From assembly GCA_963838795.1 (NCBI GenBank), contig CAWISL010000011.1:248001-312000 (forward strand): 64,000 bases of DNA. Reading direction: 5' to 3'. The notes beneath the pieces are model-generated. The model searched no databases and was not told the origin of the DNA. It saw nothing but the letters and a program-made list of their open reading frames with translations. Origin of the DNA: JAIBJN01 sp963838795. GTDB lineage: Bacteria > Actinomycetota > Thermoleophilia > Gaiellales > Gaiellaceae. A program made the position numbers and the translations under genes. Below, piece by piece: positions 15,687 to 23,196 of this stretch. The stretch's first letter is position 1; each line of letters opens with the position of its first letter.

Positions 15687-17033
15687 CTACTCGGTCGAGA
15701 CGAACACGTTCTTGACCTCGGAGTAGCCCTCGAGGCCGTGCAGGCCCAGCTCGCGGCCGAAGCCCGACTGCTTGAAGCCGCCGAAGGGCGTCGAAACCCG
15801 CACCGAGCTGTTCGAGTTGACCGAGAGGACGCCGGCGTCGAGGCCGCGGGCCATCCGCAGCGCTCGCGCGCCGTCACGCGTCCAGACCGAGCCCGAGAGG
15901 CCGTACGGCGTGTCGTTCGCCAGGCGGAGCGCGTCGGCTTCGTCCTCGAACGGGATCACTGCGGCGACCGGCCCGAAGACCTCCTCGCGGGCGACGCGAT
16001 CGTCGTTCGCCGCCTCTACCAGCGTGCAGGGGAACCAGAAGCCGGGGCCCGCAGGTACGTCTCCCTGAAACGCGACGCCGCCGTCGACGAACGACGAGAC
16101 CGTCTCGCGGTGAGCAGCGGAGATCAGCGGCCCCATCTCCGTCTCCTCCGCCGACGGATCGCCCACCTTCACGCTGCGGGTCGCCTCGACGAGCAGCTCG
16201 AGGAAGCGGTCGTACGCCGAGCGCTCGACGAAGATGCGCGAGCGGGCGCAGCAGTCCTGGCCCGCGTTGTCGAAGACCGCGTACGGTGCGGCGGCGGCGG
16301 CCCGCTCGAGGTCGGCGTCCGCGAAGATCACGTTGGCGGACTTGCCGCCGAGCTCGAGCGTCACGCGCTTGATCGTCGCGGCGGCGCCCTGCATCACGCC
16401 GCGCCCGACCTCCGTCGAGCCGGTGAAGCCGATCTTGGCGACGTCCGGGTGCTCGACCAGACGCTGCCCGACGACCGAGCCCTTGCCGGCGACGACGTTG
16501 ACGACGCCCTCCGGGATGCCCGCCTCGAGCGCCAGTTCACCGAGCCGAAGCGCCGAGAGAGGTGTCAGCTCGGCCGGCTTCAGCACGATCGTGTTCCCGC
16601 AGGCGAGCGCCGGGCCGAGCTTCCAGCTCGCGATGTTGAGCGGGAAGTTCCAGGGGACGATCAGCCCCACGACGCCCAGCGGCTCGCGGAAGGTCAGGTC
16701 GACGCCTCCGGCCACAGGGATCGTCTCTCCGTGGTGCTTGTCGACCGCGCCCGCGTAGAAATGGAAGACCTCCGCGACCATCCCGACCTCGGCCCGCGCT
16801 CCGGCGATCGGCTTGCCAACGTTCGCCGATTCGATGCGCGCGAGCTCCTCGCCGTGCTCTTCGACGAGCGCGGCCACCCGCCTGAGCAGCCGGGCGCGGT
16901 CGGCGGGAGCGACCTTCCGCCAGGCCGGAAACGCAGCCTTGGCAGCTGCGACGGCGGCGTCGGTCTCCTCGACGCCCGCCGACGGCAGCTCGGCGATCGG
17001 CTCTTCGGTGGCGGGGTTGAGAACCCGTATCAA
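15687..17033 (-). CDS. NAD(P)-dependent aldehyde dehydrogenase (aminoaldehyde type by context)
   Basis: An ALDH-superfamily enzyme of 448 residues. Motifs: PWNFPLNIASWKLGPAL, the FTGSTEVG nucleotide loop, catalytic Glu in LELGGKSANV, catalytic Cys in NAGQDCCARSRI, and EEVFGPV. The best start is TTG 17031-17033, which lies inside the 3' arm of repeat A. The open frame continues upstream only through the repeat. The protein starts at RVLNPATEEPIAEL, so the short N-terminal FINGEW-type strand of many ALDHs is missing. With the glutamine-synthetase-like and amidotransferase genes upstream it fits oxidation of gamma-glutamyl-aminobutyraldehyde in putrescine breakdown (inferred). Confidence 0.88.
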   Translation of the reverse strand: MIRVLNPATEEPIAELPSAGVEETDAAVAAAKAAFPAWRKVAPADRARLLRRVAALVEEHGEELARIESANVGKPIAGARAEVGMVAEVFHFYAGAVDKHHGETIPVAGGVDLTFREPLGVVGLIVPWNFPLNIASWKLGPALACGNTIVLKPAELTPLSALRLGELALEAGIPEGVVNVVAGKGSVVGQRLVEHPDVAKIGFTGSTEVGRGVMQGAAATIKRVTLELGGKSANVIFADADLERAAAAAPYAVFDNAGQDCCARSRIFVERSAYDRFLELLVEATRSVKVGDPSAEETEMGPLISAAHRETVSSFVDGGVAFQGDVPAGPGFWFPCTLVEAANDDRVAREEVFGPVAAVIPFEDEADALRLANDTPYGLSGSVWTRDGARALRMARGLDAGVLSVNSNSSVRVSTPFGGFKQSGFGRELGLHGLEGYSEVKNVFVSTE

Positions 17034-17185
17034 AACGAAGCCCTGTCCCGCCGGGCCGCGCTGGACGGCGCGATGCGGCGTCCTCGGTTGCGCCCGTAGC
17101 CTCCGGCTACGAACGCGCCCTGCGTCCTTGCCTCGCACTCGCCCAGCACACCCCGGCGGGGAGGCGTCATTTCGAAACGGGTTCT
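17020..17185 (-). repeat. 166-bp structured intercistronic repeat, copy A
   Basis: Lies between the amidotransferase stop (17194) and the aldehyde dehydrogenase start. Sense orientation equals the flanking genes. Ends are perfect 9-base inverted repeats AGAACCCGT / ACGGGTTCT, extending to a 23-pair imperfect stem. A central hairpin GTAGCC-GGA-GGCTAC is conserved. The 3' arm contains TTGA, where a 46-codon internal frame (17170 to 17030) ends and the TTG start of the dehydrogenase begins. Near-identical copies are at 32,329, 60,509 and 61,857. Confidence 0.9.
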
Positions 17186-17193
17186 GATCGTGA

Positions 17194-17910
17194 TCACGAC
17201 CGCTCCTCCCGGTAGCGCCTGGCCTCGTGAACGAGCGCCTGGAAGAGGGCAGCGTCCTCACCCTCCTCGGGGTGCCAGAGGACGCCGAGAGCGAAGCGCT
17301 GCGACGGATCCTCGATCGCCTCGACCGTGCCGTCCTCGGACCGGGCGGCCTCGCGCAGGCCCTCGCCGAGACGCCCGTAGCCCTGATGGTGGTGGCTCTT
17401 CACCGGCGCGCGCTCGCCGACGACCTCGTGCAGCTTCGTCTCCGGCAGGACGTCGACGTCGTGGTCGGCGAAGACCCCGGGAACCGGCTTGTGGCCCTCG
17501 TGGCCGACGACTTCGGGGAGGTGCTGGACGAGGTCTCCTCCGCGCGCGACGTTGAGCACCTGGCTCCCGCGACACACGGCGAGGACGGGCATGTCGCGCG
17601 CGAGCGCGCCCTCGAGCAGCGCCAGCTCGGCGCGGTCGCGCTCCGGCCGGACACCGTTCGTCTCCGGATGCGCCTCGGCGCCGTAGGAGGCCGGGTCGAG
17701 GTCCGCGCCGCCCGAGAGCAGGAGGCCGTCGAGGGCGTCCAGCGTCTCCTCGACTCCTTCCGTGCTCGGCGGCACGAGCAGCGCCCGCCCCCCCGCGGCT
17801 TCGATCGCGCGCACGTAGGAGAGGGGGATGAGCGCCGCGGGGGCTTCCCACGCGCCCCAGCGGGCGTTCTCCGCGTAGCTCGTGATGCCGACGATCGGCC
17901 GCATCGTCAC
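17194..17910 (-). CDS. puuD: Class I glutamine amidotransferase (gamma-glutamyl-GABA hydrolase-like)
   Basis: Peptidase C26 family, 238 residues. The nucleophile elbow AVCRGSQ carries Cys113, and the catalytic His/Glu pair is in VLWHPEEGED near residue 220. In the Puu pathway this enzyme hydrolyses gamma-glutamyl-GABA to GABA and glutamate. That role is inferred from the adjacent glutamine-synthetase-like gene and the downstream aldehyde dehydrogenase. GTG 17908-17910 and ATG 17902-17904 are both possible starts. Repeat A begins 8 bases after its stop codon. Confidence 0.82.
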   Translation of the reverse strand: MTMRPIVGITSYAENARWGAWEAPAALIPLSYVRAIEAAGGRALLVPPSTEGVEETLDALDGLLLSGGADLDPASYGAEAHPETNGVRPERDRAELALLEGALARDMPVLAVCRGSQVLNVARGGDLVQHLPEVVGHEGHKPVPGVFADHDVDVLPETKLHEVVGERAPVKSHHHQGYGRLGEGLREAARSEDGTVEAIEDPSQRFALGVLWHPEEGEDAALFQALVHEARRYREERS

Positions 17911-17944
17911 GAGTCTACGTCTCGCGCCGACCCGTCAGCGTCTC

Positions 17945-19279
17945 TCAGCCGCGTTCATACATGCGCTCGCGCTCGTAGCACGTGACCGCCTCGTCGAAGA
18001 GGCGCTGTTCCGTGCGCGCGTAGTTCAGGTAGTGGTCGACGACGTCGTCGCCGAGCGCCGCGCGGGCCATCGTGCCCTGCTCGAGCGCGGCGACGGCCTC
18101 CCGCAACGAGTGGGGGAAGCGCTCTGCGTCGGACTCGTAGGCGTTGCCCTCGAGCGGGGGTGGAAGCTCGAGCTCGTTCTCGACCCCGTGGAGGCCGGCG
18201 GCGAGGAGGGCGGCGAAGGCGAGGTACGGGTTGACGTCCCCGCCCGGAATGCGCGTCTCCGTGCGCAGGCCGGCGCCGTGGCCGACGATGCGAAAGCCGC
18301 ACGTGCGATTGTCGTGGGCCCAGGCGAGCGTCGTCGGCGCCCAGCTCCCGGCCGCGAAGCGCTTGTACGAGTTGATCGTGGGGGCGATGAAGATCGCCAG
18401 CTCCTTCAGGCAGGCGATCTGCCCCGCCAGGTACGCCTTGAAGACGTCCGATTCCCCGGCAAAGGCGCTCTCGCCGTCGCGCCACAGGCTCGAGTGGACG
18501 TGGCAGGAGCTGCCGATCCAGGTGTGGTCGGGCTTGGCCATGAAGGTGATCGAGCAGCCGTTCAGATAGGCGATCTCCTTCGCCCCGTTCTTGTAGACGG
18601 TGTGGTTGTCGGCCATCGTGACCGCGTCGGCGTAGCGGAAGTTGATCTCCTGCTGGCCGGGCCAGGCCTCCCCCTTGGAGGTCTCGACCTTGATCCCCGC
18701 GCCCTGCATGCCGTTGCGGATCTGGCGGATCAGCGGCTCGTCGTAGGTGGTAGCGAGGATGTGGTAGTCGAGGATGTAGGGCACGGAGGGCGTGAGGTCG
18801 CGGTAGTGCTTCGCGTGCGCCTCCGCGTAGGTCTCGCGCAAGAGGTAGAACTCGAGCTCGGAGCCGAACATCGGCGTGTAGCCGAGCTTGGCGGCCCGCT
18901 CGACCTGTCCCGTGAGGACCTGCCGCGGCGACGGCGCCACCGGCTTGCCGTCGTGCCACATGACGTCGCAGAGGACGAGCGCGGTCGCCTCGAGCCAGGG
19001 AATGCGCCGGAGCGTGGCCAGGTCGGGTTGGAGCACGAAGTCGCCGTAGCCCTGCTCCCAGCTGGCCATCCCGTAGCCCGGGACGGTGTCCATCTCCATG
19101 TCGAGCGCCAGCAGGTAGTTGCAGGCTTCGACGCCGTGCTCGCCCACGTGCTCGTCGACGAAGAACTCCGCGTGCAGGCGCTTGCCCGTGAGCCGGCCCT
19201 GCATGTCGGTGAACGCGACGATCACCGTGTCGATGGAGCCGTCTTCGACCGCGTCTCTCAGCTCGTCGAGCGTCAACAT
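17945..19279 (-). CDS. puuA: Glutamine synthetase-family ligase (gamma-glutamylpolyamine synthetase-like)
   Basis: A 444-residue GS-fold ligase (normal for PuuA/GlnA3 types). ATP/Mg motifs: GSELEFYLL, the NFRYADAVTMADNHTVYKNGAKEIA segment, HVHSSLW and RTETRIPGGDVNPYLA. It starts MLTLDELRDAVEDG and, unlike GlnA, is followed by catabolic genes. The context (PuuD-like, ALDH, divergent amine/amino-acid permease) points to ATP-dependent glutamylation of putrescine, another polyamine, or ethanolamine. The exact amine cannot be read from sequence. Confidence 0.85.
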   Translation of the reverse strand: MLTLDELRDAVEDGSIDTVIVAFTDMQGRLTGKRLHAEFFVDEHVGEHGVEACNYLLALDMEMDTVPGYGMASWEQGYGDFVLQPDLATLRRIPWLEATALVLCDVMWHDGKPVAPSPRQVLTGQVERAAKLGYTPMFGSELEFYLLRETYAEAHAKHYRDLTPSVPYILDYHILATTYDEPLIRQIRNGMQGAGIKVETSKGEAWPGQQEINFRYADAVTMADNHTVYKNGAKEIAYLNGCSITFMAKPDHTWIGSSCHVHSSLWRDGESAFAGESDVFKAYLAGQIACLKELAIFIAPTINSYKRFAAGSWAPTTLAWAHDNRTCGFRIVGHGAGLRTETRIPGGDVNPYLAFAALLAAGLHGVENELELPPPLEGNAYESDAERFPHSLREAVAALEQGTMARAALGDDVVDHYLNYARTEQRLFDEAVTCYERERMYERG

Positions 19280-19310
19280 GGCTCGGGAGTCTACGCGGCT
19301 GCCGAAGGGC

Positions 19311-19340
19311 TTGACAGGAAGGCCGCGCGCAGCGTAGAAA
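19311..19340 (+). promoter_or_regulatory. Predicted promoter of the APC permease
   Basis: TTGACA at 19311-19316 and TAGAAA at 19335-19340 with an 18-base spacer. The permease ribosome site GGAGGAGG starts at 19364, ahead of the ATG at 19377. Confidence 0.5.
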
Positions 19341-19376
19341 CCCCGGTCTTAAGGCCGCCGAACGGAGGAGGAGCAC

Positions 19377-21011
19377 ATGAGCCAAGGGCCTGAGACGAAG
19401 GGCAATCACACCTCGGAGGACGAGCACATCCTCCACAAGCTCGGCTACGCGCAGGAGCTCTTCCGCGGGATGGGAGGGTTCCGCAACTTCGCCATCAGTT
19501 TCACGATCATCTCGATCCTCGCGGGGTGCTTGACCTCGTACAACATCGGCTTCGAGCACGGCGGCCCGATGTGGGTGGTCTTCGGCTGGCTGCTCGTCGG
19601 CCTCATGGCGACGATCATCTCGCTCGGCATGGCGGAGATCGCCTCCGCCTATCCGACGGCCGGCGGTCTCTACTACTGGGCGTCCAAGCTCGGCAGCCCG
19701 GGCTGGGGCTGGGCGACGGGGTGGTTCAACCTCATCGGCCAGATCGCGGTCACCGCGGCGATCGGCTACGGGCTCGCGCTCTTCGGGCAGGCGCTCCTCG
19801 ACTTCTGGTTCTCGTACACCGAGCACATGAACGACTGGTTCGGCGCGTCGTTCGATGCCTCGACGTACATCCTCTACGCGATCTTCCTGTCCGCCGCGGC
19901 GCTCATCAACCTGCTGAACATCCGCCTGACGTCCGGGCTGAACATGATCTCGGCGTGGTGGCACATGGCCGGTGTCGTCGTAATCGTCGGGATCCTCATC
20001 GTCGTCCCGGACAACCACCAGTCGGTCTCGTACGTGTTCACGCAGACCATCAACAACTCGGGCTTCGGCGACGGCACAACCCAGTTCGGGCTCGCGTTCC
20101 TGCTCGTGCTCGGGCTGGGGCTGCTGCTGCCGCAGTACACGATCACCGGGTTCGACGCGTCGGCGCACACCGCCGAGGAGACCAACAACGCGTCCCGGAT
20201 GGCGGCGATGGGGATGTGGACCTCCGTTGTCGTCTCCGTGATCTTCGGCTGGATCCTCCTTGTGGCGGTGACGTTCGCGATCCCGAGTAACCAAGGGGCG
20301 CTCGACACCGTCAACGCCCTCGGGCTGCTCGTGCCGTGGATCTGGGCCGAGTCGATGGGCCAGAACTGGGCGGAGGCGCTGCTCTTCATCTGCGTTGTCG
20401 CACAGTTCTTCTGCGTGACTGCGTCCGTGACGTCGGCGTCGCGGATGATGTTCGCCTTCTCGCGCGACGGCGCCGTCCCGGGCCATCAGCTCTGGCGGCG
20501 CGTCGCGAAGAACCGCGTGCCGCACTGGTCGGTCTTCGGAATTTGGCTCTTCGCGGGCATCCTGATGATCCCCGCGGTCTGGAACTACTTCGTCGGCTAC
20601 GCGGTCGGCACCGCGATCGCGGTGATCGGCCTCTACATCGCCTTCGTGATCCCCGTCTACCTGCGCTGGCGCAAGGGCGACAGCTGGGACGAGCCGAGGG
20701 CGTGGAGCCTCGGCAAGCACTACAAGTGGATCGATCCCCTGTCGATCGCCTGGGTCGCGTTGATCACGATCATCTTCCTGATCCCGCTCTACAAGATCGG
20801 CCTCCCATGGGAGGAAGGCTTCGACTGGCGGTTCACCAACTACACGATCCTCTGGTTTGCCGGTATCGGCCTCATCTTCGGCGGTTGGTGGGTCCTGTCG
20901 GCGAAGAACTGGTTCAAGGGCCCGGTGCGGATGGGCAGCGAGGAGGAGCTCGAGCGCTACGAGAAGGAGCTCGAGAGGAGGACGGGCACGGCTCCTACGA
21001 CCGGAAGCTAG
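19377..21011 (+). CDS. APC-superfamily amino acid/polyamine permease
   Basis: A 544-residue inner-membrane transporter with about 12 hydrophobic segments. The N-terminal helix 1 region FRNFAISFTIISILAGCLTSYNIGFEHGGP and the helix 6 region TITGFDASAHTAEETNNASRMA are typical of the amino acid/GABA/choline transporter (ACT) branch. A charged cytoplasmic tail (EEELERYEKELERR) follows. A strong GGAGGAGG ribosome site precedes the ATG. It is transcribed divergently from the putrescine/GABA-type catabolic genes and is the likely uptake system for their substrate (inferred). Confidence 0.9.
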   Translation: MSQGPETKGNHTSEDEHILHKLGYAQELFRGMGGFRNFAISFTIISILAGCLTSYNIGFEHGGPMWVVFGWLLVGLMATIISLGMAEIASAYPTAGGLYYWASKLGSPGWGWATGWFNLIGQIAVTAAIGYGLALFGQALLDFWFSYTEHMNDWFGASFDASTYILYAIFLSAAALINLLNIRLTSGLNMISAWWHMAGVVVIVGILIVVPDNHQSVSYVFTQTINNSGFGDGTTQFGLAFLLVLGLGLLLPQYTITGFDASAHTAEETNNASRMAAMGMWTSVVVSVIFGWILLVAVTFAIPSNQGALDTVNALGLLVPWIWAESMGQNWAEALLFICVVAQFFCVTASVTSASRMMFAFSRDGAVPGHQLWRRVAKNRVPHWSVFGIWLFAGILMIPAVWNYFVGYAVGTAIAVIGLYIAFVIPVYLRWRKGDSWDEPRAWSLGKHYKWIDPLSIAWVALITIIFLIPLYKIGLPWEEGFDWRFTNYTILWFAGIGLIFGGWWVLSAKNWFKGPVRMGSEEELERYEKELERRTGTAPTTGS

Positions 21012-21655
21012 CGCGCGAGCGCGCGCCGCACAGCTTCGACGTCAAGCGCCGGAGCGAGCTCGTCCGCCAGGGCGAGCCGCTCCGGCGCATGCGTTCCGGG
21101 AATCGCGACACAGCGCATCCCTGCGGCCTTCGCCGCGACGACGCCGGGCTCGGTGTCCTCGAAGACCGTCACGTCCTCGGCGCCCACGTCCCCGTCGAGG
21201 CGCTCGAGCGCAAGGAGGTAGCCGGCCGGATCGGGCTTGCCTCGCTCCACGTCTTCGATCGTCACCACGACCGCGACCGCGTCGATCAGGCCCGCGGCTT
21301 CGAGCGCGGGGATGACCTCGTCGCGGTGGGCGCCCGACACAACCGCGACGGGGACGCGCTCGGCCGCGTGCAGGACCGCTCGGCGCGCCTCCGGCGAGAT
21401 GGTGGAGCCGTCGGCGACCCGGTCCCGATAGCGAGCCACCCGTTCCGCGAGCACCGTGTCGACCGCGGGATGATCCGCGCCGAGCCAGGCGCGCACGATC
21501 TCGGGGTCCGAGCGACCGGCCAGCCGGTCGAAGTAGACATCCTCGGGGAGCGGCTTTCCCTGCTCGGCGAACAGGTCGTTGAGGATCGCGAAGAGCAGGG
21601 GCTCGTCGTCGCTGAGCGTCCCGTTGAAGTCGAACATGAGAGCCAGCGCGCCCAC
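21008..21655 (-). CDS. HAD-superfamily hydrolase with altered motif I
   Basis: A beta-phosphoglucomutase-like HAD protein of 215 residues with an alpha-helical cap. Motif I reads DFNGTLSD, so the second aspartate (general acid/base in phosphatases, DxD) is Asn. Motif II is VSGAH, the motif III lysine is in RGKPDP, and motif IV is FEDTEPGV. The D-to-N change occurs in some HAD subgroups and may mean a weak phosphatase or a different reaction. It converges on the permease with a 4-base overlap. Confidence 0.8.
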   Translation of the reverse strand: MGALALMFDFNGTLSDDEPLLFAILNDLFAEQGKPLPEDVYFDRLAGRSDPEIVRAWLGADHPAVDTVLAERVARYRDRVADGSTISPEARRAVLHAAERVPVAVVSGAHRDEVIPALEAAGLIDAVAVVVTIEDVERGKPDPAGYLLALERLDGDVGAEDVTVFEDTEPGVVAAKAAGMRCVAIPGTHAPERLALADELAPALDVEAVRRALAR

Positions 21656-21701
21656 TCCACGGCCAGTCTAGGTTCGCGCGCTGCGGCTCGAGGAGCCTGC
21701 G

Positions 21702-22844
21702 CTAGCGGATGAGGACCCGCGGGCGCTCCGGCTCACGCGCGGCAGGTCCGACTTCCGGGAGGCCATGCGGGTCGTCGTCCAGCAGGGAATCTCCGAGCTC
21801 GACTTCGACCTCGGCGCTCACGCCTCCGACCACGTCGACGGGCTCAGGCGCACGGCGGCGGAAACGACGTTTCAGGAGGCGCTGGAGCCCGACTAGGCCC
21901 ACGAGTACGAGGGCCGCGACGCCGGCGAGCACTGCCAGCGGCAGGCCGGTGTCGTCGTCGGCCCGGGCGCTCGTGGGCGCGGGTCGGGACTGGGGAGGCG
22001 CTTCCGGCTCGCTGACTCGCCAGGTCGTCGTGTCGACGATCGCGAACGGCAGCTCGTGGCGCGGGTGCACCACGGACAGAGTCCCTCCGTCGGGAGAGGA
22101 GTCGAGGCGGAGCTCGAAGAGGCCGCCGAAGCCCGTCAGCCCGTGCAGGTCGATGCAGCGCGCGGTTCTTCCCACCGTGTCGAGCGCGTGGATGAACGGG
22201 TGCTCGCCGGCGCCGTCGTAGAGGGTGTACGCCCAGCGCCCGTCAGGGCTCGCCGCGCGCGTGAGCGGGGTCCCGCCCATGACGTCGCCGACCTCGCGGG
22301 GATCGATGATCGGCTCGCGCACCAGCCGTCCCGCGCCAAGGTCGTAGAGCCGGACGAGGTACCGCGTCGGGTCACGCCGCGAGAGATACTGAACGAGGTA
22401 GAGCAGCTCTCCGTCCGGCGAGACGGCGTCGAAGCTGAAGTCTCCCGGCAGCCTGATCACCTCTCGGGCGCGTAACCGCTTGGTGTCCAGCACGGCGAAG
22501 GTCGTGTCGCGACGGGGAAAGCTGGTTCGCGGGTTGATAAGGACGAGCGTCCTGCCGTCCGCAGAGAGCCCGCCCGGGGAGCCGTCGTAGGCGACCGCCG
22601 GGATCGTGAACCGTCCGTCGAGCAGCTGCGAGCGGCGGACGCGCCCTCCCACGGGCGAGACTGCGGCGACGACGGTGTCGTCGCCCGCGGGCAGTGCGAC
22701 GTAGCGCGGGGCCAGCGGAGCGGGAGCGGCCACGCCCGCCCGGCTGAGGTCGACTCCCTCCACCGGGAGCCCGTCGGCGCGGACGCCACCGGCGCAGATC
22801 GCCGCGAGCAGGAGCAGGGTCGAGATCGGCGCGAACCTGGTCAT
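21702..22844 (-). CDS. Secreted, membrane-anchored beta-propeller-like protein
   Basis: A 380-residue protein. It has an N-terminal signal peptide (FAPISTLLLLAAICAGGVRA) and an extracellular region with repeated short blocks of the kind SPDGELLYLV / SPDGRWAYTL / SPDGGTLSVV, as in TolB/WD-type propellers. A Pro/Ala-rich spacer, one transmembrane helix (about 305-322) and a basic plus acidic cytoplasmic tail follow. The function is unknown. It is likely a surface protein with a type I topology. Confidence 0.75.
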   Translation of the reverse strand: MTRFAPISTLLLLAAICAGGVRADGLPVEGVDLSRAGVAAPAPLAPRYVALPAGDDTVVAAVSPVGGRVRRSQLLDGRFTIPAVAYDGSPGGLSADGRTLVLINPRTSFPRRDTTFAVLDTKRLRAREVIRLPGDFSFDAVSPDGELLYLVQYLSRRDPTRYLVRLYDLGAGRLVREPIIDPREVGDVMGGTPLTRAASPDGRWAYTLYDGAGEHPFIHALDTVGRTARCIDLHGLTGFGGLFELRLDSSPDGGTLSVVHPRHELPFAIVDTTTWRVSEPEAPPQSRPAPTSARADDDTGLPLAVLAGVAALVLVGLVGLQRLLKRRFRRRAPEPVDVVGGVSAEVEVELGDSLLDDDPHGLPEVGPAAREPERPRVLIR

Positions 22845-22888
22845 CTGGCCCGACTACGGGACCGGGAGGGCGGGAGGTCCCTAGCAGT

Positions 22889-23176
22889 TCACCAGACGAT
22901 CCAGGCGAGCCCGTTCCAGTACCCCTCGACGTGGCGGCGCGGGAAGCGGCGCAGCTCGATCTCGAGCTTCTCGGGCTCTCGGGTCATGTGCGCCGGGAAG
23001 TAGAGCTCGAAGCCGTCGGTGGGCACCCGACGGAACTTTCGGTCGGGCACAGGCTCGGTAGAGCTCTGGAGACGCCAGCTGGGGCAGCAGTAACCGATTC
23101 TCCTCGGCCAGAGAAAGAGTTGGCCGCCGCGCTCTCGCACGAACGCGACGGCCTCCTGGGAGGCGACGACGCGCAT
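22889..23176 (-). CDS. Small hypothetical protein
   Basis: A 95-residue soluble protein with no recognised family. It contains a CCPSW motif (tandem Cys) and many aromatic residues in its C-terminal half. ATG at 23174-23176. It is divergent from the large flavoprotein gene beginning 21 bases away, so the two share a short promoter region. Confidence 0.6.
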   Translation of the reverse strand: MRVVASQEAVAFVRERGGQLFLWPRRIGYCCPSWRLQSSTEPVPDRKFRRVPTDGFELYFPAHMTREPEKLEIELRRFPRRHVEGYWNGLAWIVW

Positions 23177-23196
23177 GACGCTAGGGTAGCGCGCGC

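Noticed and set aside
17955..20720. Very long antisense frame (921 codons) across puuA and the permease
   Set aside because: GC-rich codon usage creates long shadow frames. Its translation is low-complexity Arg/Pro/Ala and lies opposite two clear genes.
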